This document shows, in pieces, positions 8,001-16,616 of a stretch of DNA of 47,320 nt. Every line of letters begins with the position of its first letter. The first letter of the stretch is position 1. The position numbers and the translations under genes were made by a program. This DNA comes from Okeania sp. SIO3I5 (GTDB taxonomy: Bacteria > Cyanobacteriota > Cyanobacteriia > Cyanobacteriales > Microcoleaceae): NCBI RefSeq assembly GCF_010672085.1, contig NZ_JAAHHT010000017.1, positions 1 through 47,320 on the forward strand, in the 5' to 3' direction. Under the pieces are notes generated by a model, which was not told the DNA's origin, searched no databases, and saw only the letters and a list, made by a program, of their open reading frames with translations.

Positions 8001-8924
8001 CTAACTGCTCCCAGTTAAGTTTTCCCTATTCCCTGCTATAGATAAATTATCCCACTCAAACAATGAAAAAACTCCAGTATAACTTTTCCAAAATTCTCCC
8101 TTTTCTAAATAATTTAACAGCAACTCACAAGTAGGAAAAAAACCACCAATACTTGAATATTTTTTCTGAAAAGCTAAATGACGTAACTCTAAAAGTAAAA
8201 TTGGTAAACTTTCCTTAGTACCCCTGATATAACCTAGCCAAAAAACTTCTTTATCTCTATCCAATGCACTTTGTATTGCCAAACTAACTAAGCGATCGCT
8301 CTGTTTAATTCCCCACACCAAACCTCGCTCAATCAGATTTTTAAATAGTTCTATTTTCAGCTTTTGCCATTTAACTTCCCGACCTATATAAAAACAATTA
8401 TTCTCACCATAAAATTCAGAGCTATTTACTAACTCCCAAGCCGAATTAAAATCCGAATTATTAAGTTGAGTAAATATCAAACCTGATAGAGATTCTACTG
8501 TAGAAATAGGTGTATTTCTGTGAGGAATATAATAACTGATAATCTTCCGATTTCTTCTAGCCATCATTCCTAACATAACTTGATCTTCAGACCGAACAAT
8601 ACAACGGGAAGTTTTGATATTATTTTCCCGTAAAAACTCTTCTATTTGTGAATTTAAAATTCTGGCTATACCCTGACCTCGGTAAGCGCGATCGACACGC
8701 AACCCTTCCCACCAAGCTTCCGAGTCTGACACCATAAATACTCGTCCTATCCCCACCGGTACTTCATTAACTACAGCGACAAAAATTCGACCCTTGGGTT
8801 CAGAAAACCATTGATCCCAAACTAGATGAATATAGTCTGATTTATTTTCCCATGTATTTTGACAAAAAGCTAAAACTGCTTCTCTATCCTCAGTGCGTGC
8901 TAATCTAACTTGTACTTCTACCAT
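8001..8924 (-). CDS. GNAT family N-acetyltransferase
   Basis: A 307-residue protein. Residues about 4-130 form a GNAT fold: VRLARTEDREAVLAFCQNTW at the start, WWEGLRVDRAYRGQGIARIL containing the acetyl-CoA-binding RGQGIA loop (motif A), then NIKTSRCIVRSEDQVMLGMM. The long C-terminal half (about 150-300) has no motif I recognise and may be a second, degenerate acetyltransferase-like domain. It probably transfers an acetyl group from acetyl-CoA to an unknown amine. The C-terminal end SIAGNRENLTGSS is encoded across an AGGGAATAGGGAA repeat, so the last dozen residues are probably not ancestral. There is no clear ribosome-binding site before the ATG. Confidence 0.82.
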   Translation of the reverse strand: MVEVQVRLARTEDREAVLAFCQNTWENKSDYIHLVWDQWFSEPKGRIFVAVVNEVPVGIGRVFMVSDSEAWWEGLRVDRAYRGQGIARILNSQIEEFLRENNIKTSRCIVRSEDQVMLGMMARRNRKIISYYIPHRNTPISTVESLSGLIFTQLNNSDFNSAWELVNSSEFYGENNCFYIGREVKWQKLKIELFKNLIERGLVWGIKQSDRLVSLAIQSALDRDKEVFWLGYIRGTKESLPILLLELRHLAFQKKYSSIGGFFPTCELLLNYLEKGEFWKSYTGVFSLFEWDNLSIAGNRENLTGSS

Positions 8925-9353
8925 TTGAGTTATTTTTTTCTTGCTAATTATCTAGTTTAATTTACATAATAAGTTTTGTCGAGTCTAATATTTTAATCTC
9001 AATGTATATTGTACAATATTTTTAGTACGCAAAGAAACCAGTTTTTTGAGGAGAAATCATAGATTATGAAAGTTTGTTTTCTTGCTAATACTGGGGAACT
9101 TCTACCTGAAAATTATCTTGATTCGTCTCTATATTGTACTTTGGTTTTCTATCCCTAATTATTATGAAAAATTGGTAGACTAAGATGAACAAGCAGTGTT
9201 AATTTTTGAGAAATATAAAGAGTTAATGGATGCTGAAGTTTCTGAACCTTTGAGTGTGAAAAAATAGAAACCGGGTTTGTGTTAGATGTCTCGCTATACT
9301 GATATCTGTTTCCCAAAAACCCGGTTTCTTAATAATGCTCTAAAACAATTTGA
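8925..9353. other. Spacer with a decayed ORF and an inverted repeat
   Basis: The stretch holds a possible gene remnant at 9066-9267. It also has an inverted repeat with arms AAACCGGGTTT (about 9269-9279) and AAACCCGGTTTC (about 9318-9329), which lies just past the stop of the PEP-CTERM gene and might end its transcript. The same AAACCGGGTTT core recurs at 4846 and within 12800-12900. Confidence 0.5.
9066..9267 (+). pseudogene. Possible remnant of a small gene
   Basis: ATG at 9066, nine bases after a weak GAGGAG-like site (9048-9053, rather far), opens MKVCFLANTGELLPENYLD and stops after 30 codons. After a frame change, EKYKELMDAEVSEPLSVKK runs to a TAG at 9265-9267. The two parts look like the ends of one decayed reading frame. 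I do not recognise the family, and the case rests only on the protein-like composition. Confidence 0.3.
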
Positions 9354-10124
9354 TTACTTACGCTTTAGTCGGGAACCTACGAATAATGCGCCTACGGATA
9401 ACAATCCTACAACCATTCCTGGTTCTGGAACCGTTTCAGTTGCATCTGGTTCAGAGGCAGCTCCCCAGATACTAGCATTCAAACCGGAAATGTTCCTGAC
9501 GAAAGTTCCAGCACCCGTTTCTAGATTGAGTGCAAGTTGCTTTCTATTTGCAGTATAGCCAAATAACGTTCCATCATCACCAAAAGCAAGACCAAAAACT
9601 CCGCGATAACCAATATTACCAACTTTTGTAGCGGCACCATCTTGTGTAATAGTCCAGAGGGAATCACCACTAGAGGTTGCCCAAAACAGATTGCGAGCTG
9701 CATCAAATACAATATCACCACTACTTATGAAACCTGAGATAGAAGATATCAGCGATGCTGCTCCAGAGTTGGTGTCAATAGAGTAGAAACGAGAACCGCC
9801 TGCTCCGTACAGGACTCCATCATCCGTAAAACCTAGGGCATTAAGACTTGCTCCTAAATTACCAATATAGTTATGTGTTCCCGCCGCTAAATTTACCGAA
9901 TATAGTTGGCTGAATGTAATACCCCAGAGTTCGTCCATAGGATCGAGAGCAATATCAGTGAAAGTTGGAGTTGATGCAAGCTGAGTGTAAAACCCAGTTG
10001 AGTCATCGATGGCGCCAACTTTACCATTGTTCGTTGACACATAGAAAGTTCCAGCTTGAGCAGAGGTTGTCAGTGCAGATGTAGCTGCGACACTTAACAG
10101 TAGGGAGGATAGTAGTTTTTTCAT
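9354..10124 (-). CDS. PEP-CTERM sorting domain protein, predicted secreted propeller-like
   Basis: This 256-residue protein has a signal peptide (MKKLLSSLLLSVAATSALTT, cleavage likely after SAQA near 24). The middle part has repeated short motifs (ALDPMDELWGIT, FTDDGVLYG, FGDDGTLFGY) that look like beta-propeller blades. The C-terminal sorting signal is VPEPGMVVGLLSVGALFVG followed by SRLKRK: the PEP motif, one membrane helix and a basic tail. Known PEP-CTERM proteins are processed by an exosortase and displayed at the surface or in exopolysaccharide. The exosortase gene is not in this window. It is probably an extracellular structural or adhesion protein. The ATG is supported by the signal peptide. 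It appears to be a single-gene unit. Confidence 0.88.
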   Translation of the reverse strand: MKKLLSSLLLSVAATSALTTSAQAGTFYVSTNNGKVGAIDDSTGFYTQLASTPTFTDIALDPMDELWGITFSQLYSVNLAAGTHNYIGNLGASLNALGFTDDGVLYGAGGSRFYSIDTNSGAASLISSISGFISSGDIVFDAARNLFWATSSGDSLWTITQDGAATKVGNIGYRGVFGLAFGDDGTLFGYTANRKQLALNLETGAGTFVRNISGLNASIWGAASEPDATETVPEPGMVVGLLSVGALFVGSRLKRK

Positions 10125-10998
10125 AGATTTACGGATTTGTTAATACTTCAAGATTCGAGCAATTGCTCTATCAAAGACCTATAGATAAGTCCAACTTCAA
10201 AACTAGAGTTCCTAAATTGGGCTTGTTGGGTTCCGCTTTAGACTTCTTCAAGAATAGCGATTTGGAAATTGCAGCATAAGGGTTTGAGAATATTTTGTTA
10301 TGTCTTTTAGACTCGCTGAATCTAGAGGAGTTAGCGTTTTCCACTTTGGGAATTCAACTCTACTTGTTTGCCAAGGAAGCGCCCTCCGTTCTTAGACGAA
10401 ATCTCAAATATCTTTTGCAAAATTTACACATCCCCTTGAGAAGGCCAATAGTATTTAGGACCTCTGCTGTTAAGTGTTACCTATGAGAACTATTGTAGCA
10501 GATTAACCGACAACTAACCAGAAATTTTCGGAGTTAAACCCGCAACTCACCAAAAATTAAGCAGCTCAACCTCAGTAAAATTATCTATTAATAATATTGG
10601 GAACTGCCTATATCGGAAATTTGGCCACCAGTATTTGAGGGGGAAGAATCAACGGAAATTAACACTCAAGAGTAACAATTCTAAGGGAAGTCAAAAGTTA
10701 AAAGCCAAAATTTACAGCATATTCCAAGTGTATAAAGTACAGAGATTAGCAATTAAATGAATGCAAGTGCGAGCATCTTGCTCGCGACGGGTGTACCTCA
10801 CCAAAGTAGAATCTGCTATCAGAGATTAACAATTAAATGAATGCAAGTGCGAGCATCTTGAGCGCGACGGGTGTACCTCACCAAAGTAGAATCTGCTATC
10901 AAAGTTCGAGATTTTTCAAACAAGCGATCGCTCGTTCTATTTGCCAGAAAATAGGAGCGATAGAACGACCTGACGCCGCGCGCTCGCCTACTTTACTT
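10125..10998. other. Gene-free spacer with an 80-bp tandem duplication
   Basis: No frame here looks like a real protein. The only structure I see is the tandem 80-bp duplication at 10741-10900 and short HIP1-containing sequence (agcgatcgctcg at 10922). The region 10130-10740 has no repeats or motifs I can name. It may hold the promoter of the PEP-CTERM gene at its left end. Confidence 0.6.
10741..10900. repeat. 80-bp tandem duplication
   Basis: Positions 10741-10820 and 10821-10900 are identical except for three bases (position 9 and positions 41-42 of the unit). The unit contains GCGAGCATCTTGCTCGC. In the second copy the two adjacent changes break this palindrome. Confidence 0.95.
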
Positions 10999-11346
10999 TT
11001 AAGCTCCTATCGAACGAATGCGAACTGTTGTTGGCGTAATAACCGTGAAAGCACCAGGCAAGTCATCGGAATGTCTGGCGATCGCCTCAGAAATAATAGT
11101 TGCTTTACTAGAATTAGGTAATCCAGCAAATCTCACCAAAATTACACCAGATGCAACGCGACCCAAACGAAACACTAACTCTCCAAAATCCTTATCTGCT
11201 GTTAACAACAACGCGCTTTCCTTGTTAGCTAAATCTAGAACTACATCATCAGAAACTCCTGGTTCCATTTCTACAATGTACCAAATCACATGACCATCTA
11301 GTCGCAAGCGATCTACTATTGCCTGCTTAATATTTTCGTCTGCCAA
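10999..11346 (-). CDS. DUF5615 PIN-like toxin, start region probably damaged
   Basis: A frame of 115 residues from TTG at 11346. ADENIKQAIVDRLRLDGH, LLLTADKDFGELVF and VRFAGLPNSSKATIISEAI match DUF5615 (Mut7-C-like PIN) toxins, which are predicted ribonucleases. The acidic residues of LADEN and TADKDFGE are the expected metal ligands. Family members normally begin M-x-x-FLADE. Here the natural ATG at 11362, which overlaps the end of the antitoxin gene, reads MFRKF and then shifts frame because one A appears to be extra (ATGTTTCGTAAATTTATTGG). Either translation starts at TTG 11346, or the toxin is frameshifted, or the frame is corrected in translation. It sits directly behind the DUF433 antitoxin gene. 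Confidence 0.8.
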   Translation of the reverse strand: MADENIKQAIVDRLRLDGHVIWYIVEMEPGVSDDVVLDLANKESALLLTADKDFGELVFRLGRVASGVILVRFAGLPNSSKATIISEAIARHSDDLPGAFTVITPTTVRIRSIGA

Positions 11347-11351
11347 TAAAT

Positions 11352-11597
11352 TTACGAAACATTCTCCACAATAGGATAAATGACATCAGCTTTTAATGCT
11401 TCAGCAGCAAACGCTAAAGCTGCTTGAATGTCCTCCCGCTTCAGTCGGGGATGCTCATCCAACAGTTCTTCAGGAGTCTCTCCTGCTGCCATACTTTCCA
11501 GAATAAATTCCACCGTAATGCGAGTTCCCGCTATCGTTGGTTTGCCCATCATTATTTTAGGGTCTGAAACTATACGTTGTCGATATTTCTCCATCAT
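11352..11597 (-). CDS. DUF433 antitoxin
   Basis: This 81-residue protein carries the DUF433 signature: IVSDPKIMMGKPTIAGTRIT, then VEFILESMAAGETPEELL and HPRLKREDIQAALAFAAE. The GKPTIxGTRI segment and following helices form a winged-helix DNA-binding fold. DUF433 genes usually lie before DUF5615 toxins, as here. The protein should neutralise the toxin and repress the shared promoter, which would lie in 11598-11700. ATG at 11594 is an alternative start (the protein begins MM). The toxin's natural ATG overlaps its last codons, a typical translational coupling. Confidence 0.88.
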   Translation of the reverse strand: MMEKYRQRIVSDPKIMMGKPTIAGTRITVEFILESMAAGETPEELLDEHPRLKREDIQAALAFAAEALKADVIYPIVENVS

Positions 11598-11952
11598 TTT
11601 TCCCGACAGAAAGTTGTATTCAATTATTGTAGCATAAGCAAGGATCGATCTATAAAATTACTAGAAAAGGTGACGTTTTATCTATGTTGCCAGAAAACAA
11701 GACCGATAGAACTCTGTTCCTCAATATGTTAAAATCAAATCGAAACCTCAATTACCAGGAGAAAAACAATGGTAGCAATTCCCAAACCAGTTCCAATGAC
11801 TCCCCAAGAATACCTTGACTGGGAGGAAAAACAACCGATTAAATATGAATATATGAACGGTCAAGTTTTTGCCATGACTGGGGGAACTATTCCTCATAAT
11901 GACATTAGTGTTAATTTGACGGCGGCCTTAAAACCTCATCTGCGGGGTAAAG

Positions 11953-12091
11953 GGTTTCAACAATGAATAATGAATAATGAATAATGAATAATTACCTCTC
12001 CTTGAAAACGGATAGGATTGACTCGAAGGAAAATTTTTATTTCTTATCCCCTATCCAAGGGGAAGCTTTAAACCAAAATTTTTCGGTAAAG
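11953..12091. mobile_element. ~139-bp dispersed repeat inserted in Uma2
   Basis: Core 11955-12090 begins TTTCAACAATGAATAATGAA and ends CAAAATTTTTCGGTAAA. A copy with the same start, middle (TTATCCCCTATCCAAGGGG) and end is at 34433-34567. GGTAAAG occurs on both sides (11946-11952 and 12085-12091). It may be a target duplication, although the second copy also ends GGTAAA. Removing one GGTAAAG plus the insert joins LRGK to VLMVDVK in frame. Confidence 0.8.
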
Positions 12092-12197
12092 TATTAATGG
12101 TAGATGTCAAACTGGGAGTATCCGAAAACGGACCTTTTTATTATCCTGATGTCATGGTAACTTGCGATGAAAGAGACCGACGTGCTATTAAAATTAT

Positions 12198-12341
12198 GGT
12201 GGTGGTGCTGAGGAATGGTAGAGAGAGTGTGGGAGGTGTGGGGAGTGTGGGAGGTGTGGGAGGTGTGGGAGGTGTGGGAGGTGTGGGAGGTGTGGTCAGA
12301 AATTACAAAATATATATTCGCCATTACTATGCAGGACTACC
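12198..12341. mobile_element. 144-bp MITE-like element with 8-bp target duplication
   Basis: AAAATTAT at 12190-12197 is repeated at 12342-12349. The 144 bp between have imperfect terminal inverted repeats: GGTGGTGGTGCTGAGGAATG at the left and, reading the other strand from the right end, GGTAGTCCTGCATAGTAATG; 15 of 21 terminal bases match. The centre (about 12227-12295) is a tandem GGAGGTGTG-type repeat. It has no coding capacity. Exact removal rejoins RAIK to IIYYPCLVVEV in frame. Confidence 0.82.
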
Positions 12342-12632
12342 AAAATTATTTATTATCCTTGTTTAGTCGTGGAGGTTTTGTCTCCAGGAACCGAAGCTTT
12401 TAACAGGGGCAAAAAGTTTAAAAATTATCGCGACATTTCTACTTTAAAAGAATACGTTTTCATTGATGCGCGAGAGATGATAGTGGAGTGTTTTCGCCCT
12501 AACGACAATGGTGTTTGGGAAATTTATAATTATGGGGAAGGTGATGAAGTAACTTTAACTTCCGTAGATTTGAGCTTTCCCATTGAGATGCTTTATGAGG
12601 ACGTAGTTTTGGAGGCAGTAGAGGAAGAATAG

Positions 12633-12932
12633 AGAGCTATATCGCTTTTCAAAACCCCATTGAAGTAATAGAGAAAGAAATTGGCATTGCTGAACTAACG
12701 GATGAATCTTTCACTCCCCACACTGATTCATCCCACAAATATCCAACACCTAAAATTTCAATAGGTAAAATTTTGCCTCAATAGAGTGTAAACTAAAATA
12801 GGACTTACGCAAAGAAACCCGGTTTCTAGGATAAATCATTGTTTTTGACAATAAATATCTAGGAGAAACCGGGTTTCTGGGTTGACCTGCGTAAGTTCTG
12901 TAAAATTAGAAAACCTAACATTATAATCGATC
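12633..12932. repeat. Spacer before alaS with a variant palindromic element
   Basis: Position 12800-12900 is bounded by AGGACTTACGC and GCGTAAGTTCTG, like the 90-bp family. Its inside is replaced by a second inverted pair, AGAAACCCGGTTTCT and AGAAACCGGGTTTCT. TATAAT at 12922-12927 lies very close to the alaS start, and I see no -35 partner at normal distance, so a promoter call is not made. Confidence 0.7.
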
Positions 12933-15557
12933 ATGTCTGCAAAAAAACTCACAGGTAACGAAATTCGCCAAAAGTTTCTCGACTTTTATGCACAACGGGA
13001 ACACCCTATTTTGCCTAGTGCATCTTTAGTTCCCGAAGACCCGACGGTATTACTGACTATTGCGGGAATGTTACCTTTTAAACCGATATTTCTCGGACAA
13101 GAACCCCGGAAATATCCCCGCGCGACTACTTCCCAAAAATGTATCCGTACTAACGATATTGAAAATGTTGGTCGCACTGCCAGACATCACACTTTTTTTG
13201 AGATGTTGGGTAATTTCAGTTTTGGTGACTATTTTAAACCAGAAGCGATCGCTTTTGCTTGGGAAATTTCTACAAAAACATTCGGTTTACCACCGGAGCG
13301 TTTAGTTGTCAGCGTGTTCCGAGAAGATGATGAAGCGTTTGCAATTTGGCGCGACGAAATTGGTATTCCAGCACATCGCATTCAACGGATGGATGAGGAG
13401 GATAATTTTTGGGCATCAGGTCCGACTGGTCCGTGCGGTCCGTGTTCGGAAATTTATTATGATTTTCATCCAGAATTAGGGGATGATAACATTGACCTGG
13501 AAGACGACAGCAGGTTTATTGAATTTTATAACCTGGTGTTTATGCAATATAACCGCGATGCAGAGGGAAATTTGACTCCACTGCAAAACAGAAATATTGA
13601 TACCGGAATGGGGTTGGAAAGGATGGCACAAATATTACAAAAAGTGCCGAATAATTATGAAACTGACCTAATTTTTCCCATCATTAAAACTGCTGCGGAT
13701 ATTGCTGGTATCGACTATGGAAAAGGTGACGACAAAACCAAGGTTTCTCTGAAAGTCATTGGCGATCATGTGCGAGCAGTCAGTCATTTAATTGCTGATG
13801 GTGTCACCGCATCCAATGTTGGCAGGGGTTATATTTTACGACGGTTAATTCGGCGAGTTGTGCGTCATGGTCGTTTAATTGGAATTTCTGGAGAATTCAC
13901 CTCAAAAATTGCTGAGACAGCGATCGCTCTTTCTGAGGATGTTTATCCAAATCTTCGGGAACGGGAAACTGTTATTAAAGCTGAGTTGGAACGGGAGGAG
14001 TCACGCTTCCTGAAAACATTGGAGCGGGGTGAGAAATTGTTGGCAGAAGTTATGGCAAAACCGGAAACTCAGAAAAGTAAACAAATTTCTGGAGAAGATG
14101 CTTTTAAGTTGTATGACACTTATGGTTTTCCCCTAGAGTTGACTCAGGAAATAGCTGAGGAAAATGGTTTGACTGTCGATGTGAAAGGGTTTGAGTCAGA
14201 AATGGAACAGGCGAAAATTATCGCTCAGTTAGCACACGAAACTATTGACTTGACTGCCGAGGGTGGAGTCAAATTAGATGTTGACAAAACGGAATTTTTA
14301 GGATACACAGATTTGACTTCTCCTGCACAGGTGATGGCGTTGGTAGCAAATGGGGAACAGGTTGAGTATGGGGAAACGGGTACTCAAGTGCAAATTGTAC
14401 TTGACAAAACGCCTTTTTATGCCGAGTCTGGAGGTCAAATCGGCGATCGCGGTTGTCTGACTGGAGATAACGTAGTAGTGCGGATAGAAGATGTGCAAAA
14501 GCAGAATAATATTTTTGTGCATTTCGGTTCCGTGGAAAAGGGAACGTTAGAGTTAGGAATGACTGTGAATGCTGAAATAGATGGTACTTGTCGCCGTCGA
14601 GCGCAGGCAAACCATACGGCAACTCATTTGTTACAAGCAGCGTTGCGTTCTCTGGTAGATTCGTCAATTTCTCAAGCGGGTTCCATGGTATCTTTTGACC
14701 GTTTGCGGTTTGATTTTAATTGTCCGCGAGGGTTGAAACCAGAGGAAGTTCAGCAAGTGGAAACACAGGTGAATAGTTGGATCGCTCAAGCACATCCAGC
14801 GACTATTGCAGAAATGCCATTGGAAGTCGCAAAGTCAAAAGGAGCAGTTGCTATGTTTGGGGAAAAATATGCTGACGTGGTGCGGGTAGTTGACTATCCC
14901 GGAGTGTCGATGGAATTATGTGGGGGAACTCATGTAACTAATACGGCAGAAATAGGAGCGTTTAAAATTATTTCCGAAGCTGGTATTTCCTCTGGGGTGC
15001 GCCGTATAGAAGCGGTGGCAGGTTTGGCAGTTTTAGATTATTTGAACGTCCGGGATACTGTGGTGAAAGAATTGAGCGATCGCTTCAAGGCAAAACCAGA
15101 GGAGTTATCGGAGCGGGTGAGTAACTTGCAGCAAGAGTTGAAGGAGTCGCAAAAACAGTTGGAAGCGTTGAAAGGCGAGTTAGCAGTAGCGAAGTCCGAT
15201 CAGTTGTTGGGAAATGCTGAGACTGTGGGTGAGTTTCAGATATTGGTAGCGGAAATGCCTGGAGTTGATGCCGAGGCGTTGAAGACAGCAGCAGAGAGGT
15301 TGCAACAAAAGTTGGGCGAGAGTGCTGTGGTATTGGGTTCCGGAACTGAGGGGAAAGTCAGTTTAGTTGCTGCTTTTAGTAAATCTGTGAATGGTAAAGG
15401 TTTGCAAGCAGGGAAATTTATTGGAGGGATAGCAAAAATGTGTGGAGGAGGAGGCGGTGGACGCCCGAACTTGGCGCAAGCAGGGGGTCGCGATCCGAGT
15501 AAATTGAAAGAGGCGTTGGAGAGTGCGAAGGAGCTGTTAGTTGAAGGGTTGAAGTAG
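12933..15557 (+). CDS. alaS: Alanyl-tRNA synthetase
   Basis: A full-length 874-residue enzyme, the usual bacterial size. It charges tRNA-Ala with alanine in the cytosol. The class II catalytic core at the N-terminus contains [28 protein letters not shown] (motif 2 region) and [12 protein letters not shown] (motif 3 region). The editing domain has the metal-binding HTATHLL and CGGTHVTN motifs. A coiled stretch (about 715-760, [20 protein letters not shown]) leads into the C-Ala domain, with the glycine run [18 protein letters not shown] near the end. HIP1 sites lie within the gene. It stands alone, followed at once by a terminator. No nearby gene is functionally related. The start [19 protein letters not shown] fits the family. 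Confidence 0.98.
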   Translation: MSAKKLTGNEIRQKFLDFYAQREHPILPSASLVPEDPTVLLTIAGMLPFKPIFLGQEPRKYPRATTSQKCIRTNDIENVGRTARHHTFFEMLGNFSFGDYFKPEAIAFAWEISTKTFGLPPERLVVSVFREDDEAFAIWRDEIGIPAHRIQRMDEEDNFWASGPTGPCGPCSEIYYDFHPELGDDNIDLEDDSRFIEFYNLVFMQYNRDAEGNLTPLQNRNIDTGMGLERMAQILQKVPNNYETDLIFPIIKTAADIAGIDYGKGDDKTKVSLKVIGDHVRAVSHLIADGVTASNVGRGYILRRLIRRVVRHGRLIGISGEFTSKIAETAIALSEDVYPNLRERETVIKAELEREESRFLKTLERGEKLLAEVMAKPETQKSKQISGEDAFKLYDTYGFPLELTQEIAEENGLTVDVKGFESEMEQAKIIAQLAHETIDLTAEGGVKLDVDKTEFLGYTDLTSPAQVMALVANGEQVEYGETGTQVQIVLDKTPFYAESGGQIGDRGCLTGDNVVVRIEDVQKQNNIFVHFGSVEKGTLELGMTVNAEIDGTCRRRAQANHTATHLLQAALRSLVDSSISQAGSMVSFDRLRFDFNCPRGLKPEEVQQVETQVNSWIAQAHPATIAEMPLEVAKSKGAVAMFGEKYADVVRVVDYPGVSMELCGGTHVTNTAEIGAFKIISEAGISSGVRRIEAVAGLAVLDYLNVRDTVVKELSDRFKAKPEELSERVSNLQQELKESQKQLEALKGELAVAKSDQLLGNAETVGEFQILVAEMPGVDAEALKTAAERLQQKLGESAVVLGSGTEGKVSLVAAFSKSVNGKGLQAGKFIGGIAKMCGGGGGGRPNLAQAGGRDPSKLKEALESAKELLVEGLK

Positions 15558-15567
15558 TCAAGTTTAG

Positions 15568-15597
15568 AAGGTGGGTAAAAAACCCGCCTTTTTTTTC
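15568..15597 (+). terminator. Rho-independent terminator of alaS
   Basis: AAGGTGGGT and ACCCGCCTT form a nine-base stem (one G-T pair) around a five-A loop. A run of eight T follows. It starts 11 bases after the alaS stop. Confidence 0.9.
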
Positions 15598-15666
15598 CTA
15601 AAGTTTTGTAGTAATATGAATAAAATTTTTCTAGAAATTTTTAAGTATAGATAGTCAATATAAATA

Positions 15667-16542
15667 ATGGCAGATTTTGGTTATAAAATTGATTTTGCAA
15701 GAGATACAGAAGACCCTGGTAGAGTATTTCGTGCTATGTTGGGACTCATAGAATTTTCCAAAGTAACAGATAATACTTTAATTAAATATCTTGATGTTGA
15801 AATTGAGTCTACTTTAGTATTAGAAAATATAGAACAAGGTTCATTTATTGTTTGGTTAAAAAACATTTTAAAGCCTGTTGATACTAACAAAAAAATAAAT
15901 TTTAAACCTATTTGTTCGTACCTTGCAAAAGGAAAGCTCTATATTGTTGAATTCATTAGAGATAGAAATACAATAAATGATAATTATGAATTATTAGAGA
16001 TAAAAGAGAGACTAAAATTATTAGCACAAGAAACTGAAACTAATTTAGGTATTTATCCAGACCCAAGCAACAAAGATTTATTATTAAGTATAGATAAATT
16101 TCAGGCAGCAAACTCTGAACTTCAAAAATCAGATCAGCTATATTATCTAACTCAAAACTCAATCTGTCCTGTTAACCGTAATTTTTCTCTTTCTGAAGAA
16201 TCTAAGGACAATTTGTTATTTAAAGATGTTATTAAAGATGAGCGTGAAATGATTTTAAAAGTCAAAAAGCTTGATTTACTTGGTCAATCAAAATGGGAAT
16301 TTAAACACGGAAAAAGCAGAATCGAAGCAAAAGTTGCTGACTTCAAATGGTTAGAATCTTTTAAAAATAGGGACATTACTATTTTTCCTGGTGACGCAAT
16401 CAAAGCTATCGTTGAAGTCATCGAAAAATATGATTTTAGTGGAGAATTAGTCTCAACTCAGTATACTATCAAGGAAGTTATTGAGATTATACCTCCACCC
16501 CCACCGCGAGGAACCCAATTATCTCTTTTCCCTGATGAATAA
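15667..16542 (+). CDS. Conserved-looking protein of unknown function ending in a clamp-binding-like QLSLF motif
   Basis: I do not recognise this 291-residue protein. The N-terminal half (FGYKIDFARDTEDPGRVFRA, VLENIEQGSFIVWLKN) and the C-terminal half (DLLGQSKWEFKHGKSRIEAK, then IFPGDAIKAIVEVI) look like two compact alpha/beta domains. There is no signal peptide or membrane segment. The tail is a proline run (PPPPPRG) followed by TQLSLFPDE. QLSLF (284-288) is an exact fit to the bacterial sliding-clamp-binding consensus QL(S/D)LF, and position at a flexible C-terminus is common for such motifs. That suggests, but does not prove, contact with the DnaN clamp and a role at DNA. It stands between alaS and toxin-like genes, convergent with the PIN gene, in A/T-rich DNA unlike alaS. 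It may be accessory. Confidence 0.75.
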   Translation: MADFGYKIDFARDTEDPGRVFRAMLGLIEFSKVTDNTLIKYLDVEIESTLVLENIEQGSFIVWLKNILKPVDTNKKINFKPICSYLAKGKLYIVEFIRDRNTINDNYELLEIKERLKLLAQETETNLGIYPDPSNKDLLLSIDKFQAANSELQKSDQLYYLTQNSICPVNRNFSLSEESKDNLLFKDVIKDEREMILKVKKLDLLGQSKWEFKHGKSRIEAKVADFKWLESFKNRDITIFPGDAIKAIVEVIEKYDFSGELVSTQYTIKEVIEIIPPPPPRGTQLSLFPDE

Positions 16543-16616
16543 TAAACAATATTTTTAGTTGTTGAATTAGAAAAGCAAAATTTAACATCTCCCCAATATT
16601 GAGCAAATCATTAGTA

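Larger units (their letters stand above)
11769..12632 (+). pseudogene. Uma2-family endonuclease gene broken by two insertions
   Basis: Three pieces of one Uma2 (DUF820, PD-(D/E)XK-like) protein are visible. Piece 1 (11769 to about 11952) encodes MVAIPKPVPMTPQEYLDWEE to LKPHLRGK. Piece 2 (12091-12197) encodes VLMVDVKLGVSENGPFYYPD to DERDRRAIK. Piece 3 (12342-12632) encodes IIYYPCLVVEVLSPGTEAFN to the C-terminus VVLEAVEEE. Between pieces 1 and 2 lies a 139-bp dispersed repeat that brings a TGA after GFQQ. Between 2 and 3 lies a 144-bp element with an 8-bp direct repeat. Removing both restores one continuous frame of about 190 residues. The intact family has the catalytic Asp in YPDVMV and the following ExK-like VVEVLSP strand, and these now lie on separate fragments. 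Function is almost certainly lost. Confidence 0.9.

Noticed and set aside
10295-10486. 63-residue plus-strand frame
   Set aside because: No family resemblance, no ribosome-binding site, composition like non-coding DNA.
12094-12366. His/Thr/Ser or Gly/Val repeat proteins over the GGTGTGG run
   Set aside because: They are readings of a tandem repeat inside the small element that interrupts Uma2.
12922-12927. TATAAT as -10 box of alaS
   Set aside because: It is five bases from the start codon and lacks a -35 box at normal distance; it could be chance in A/T-rich DNA.
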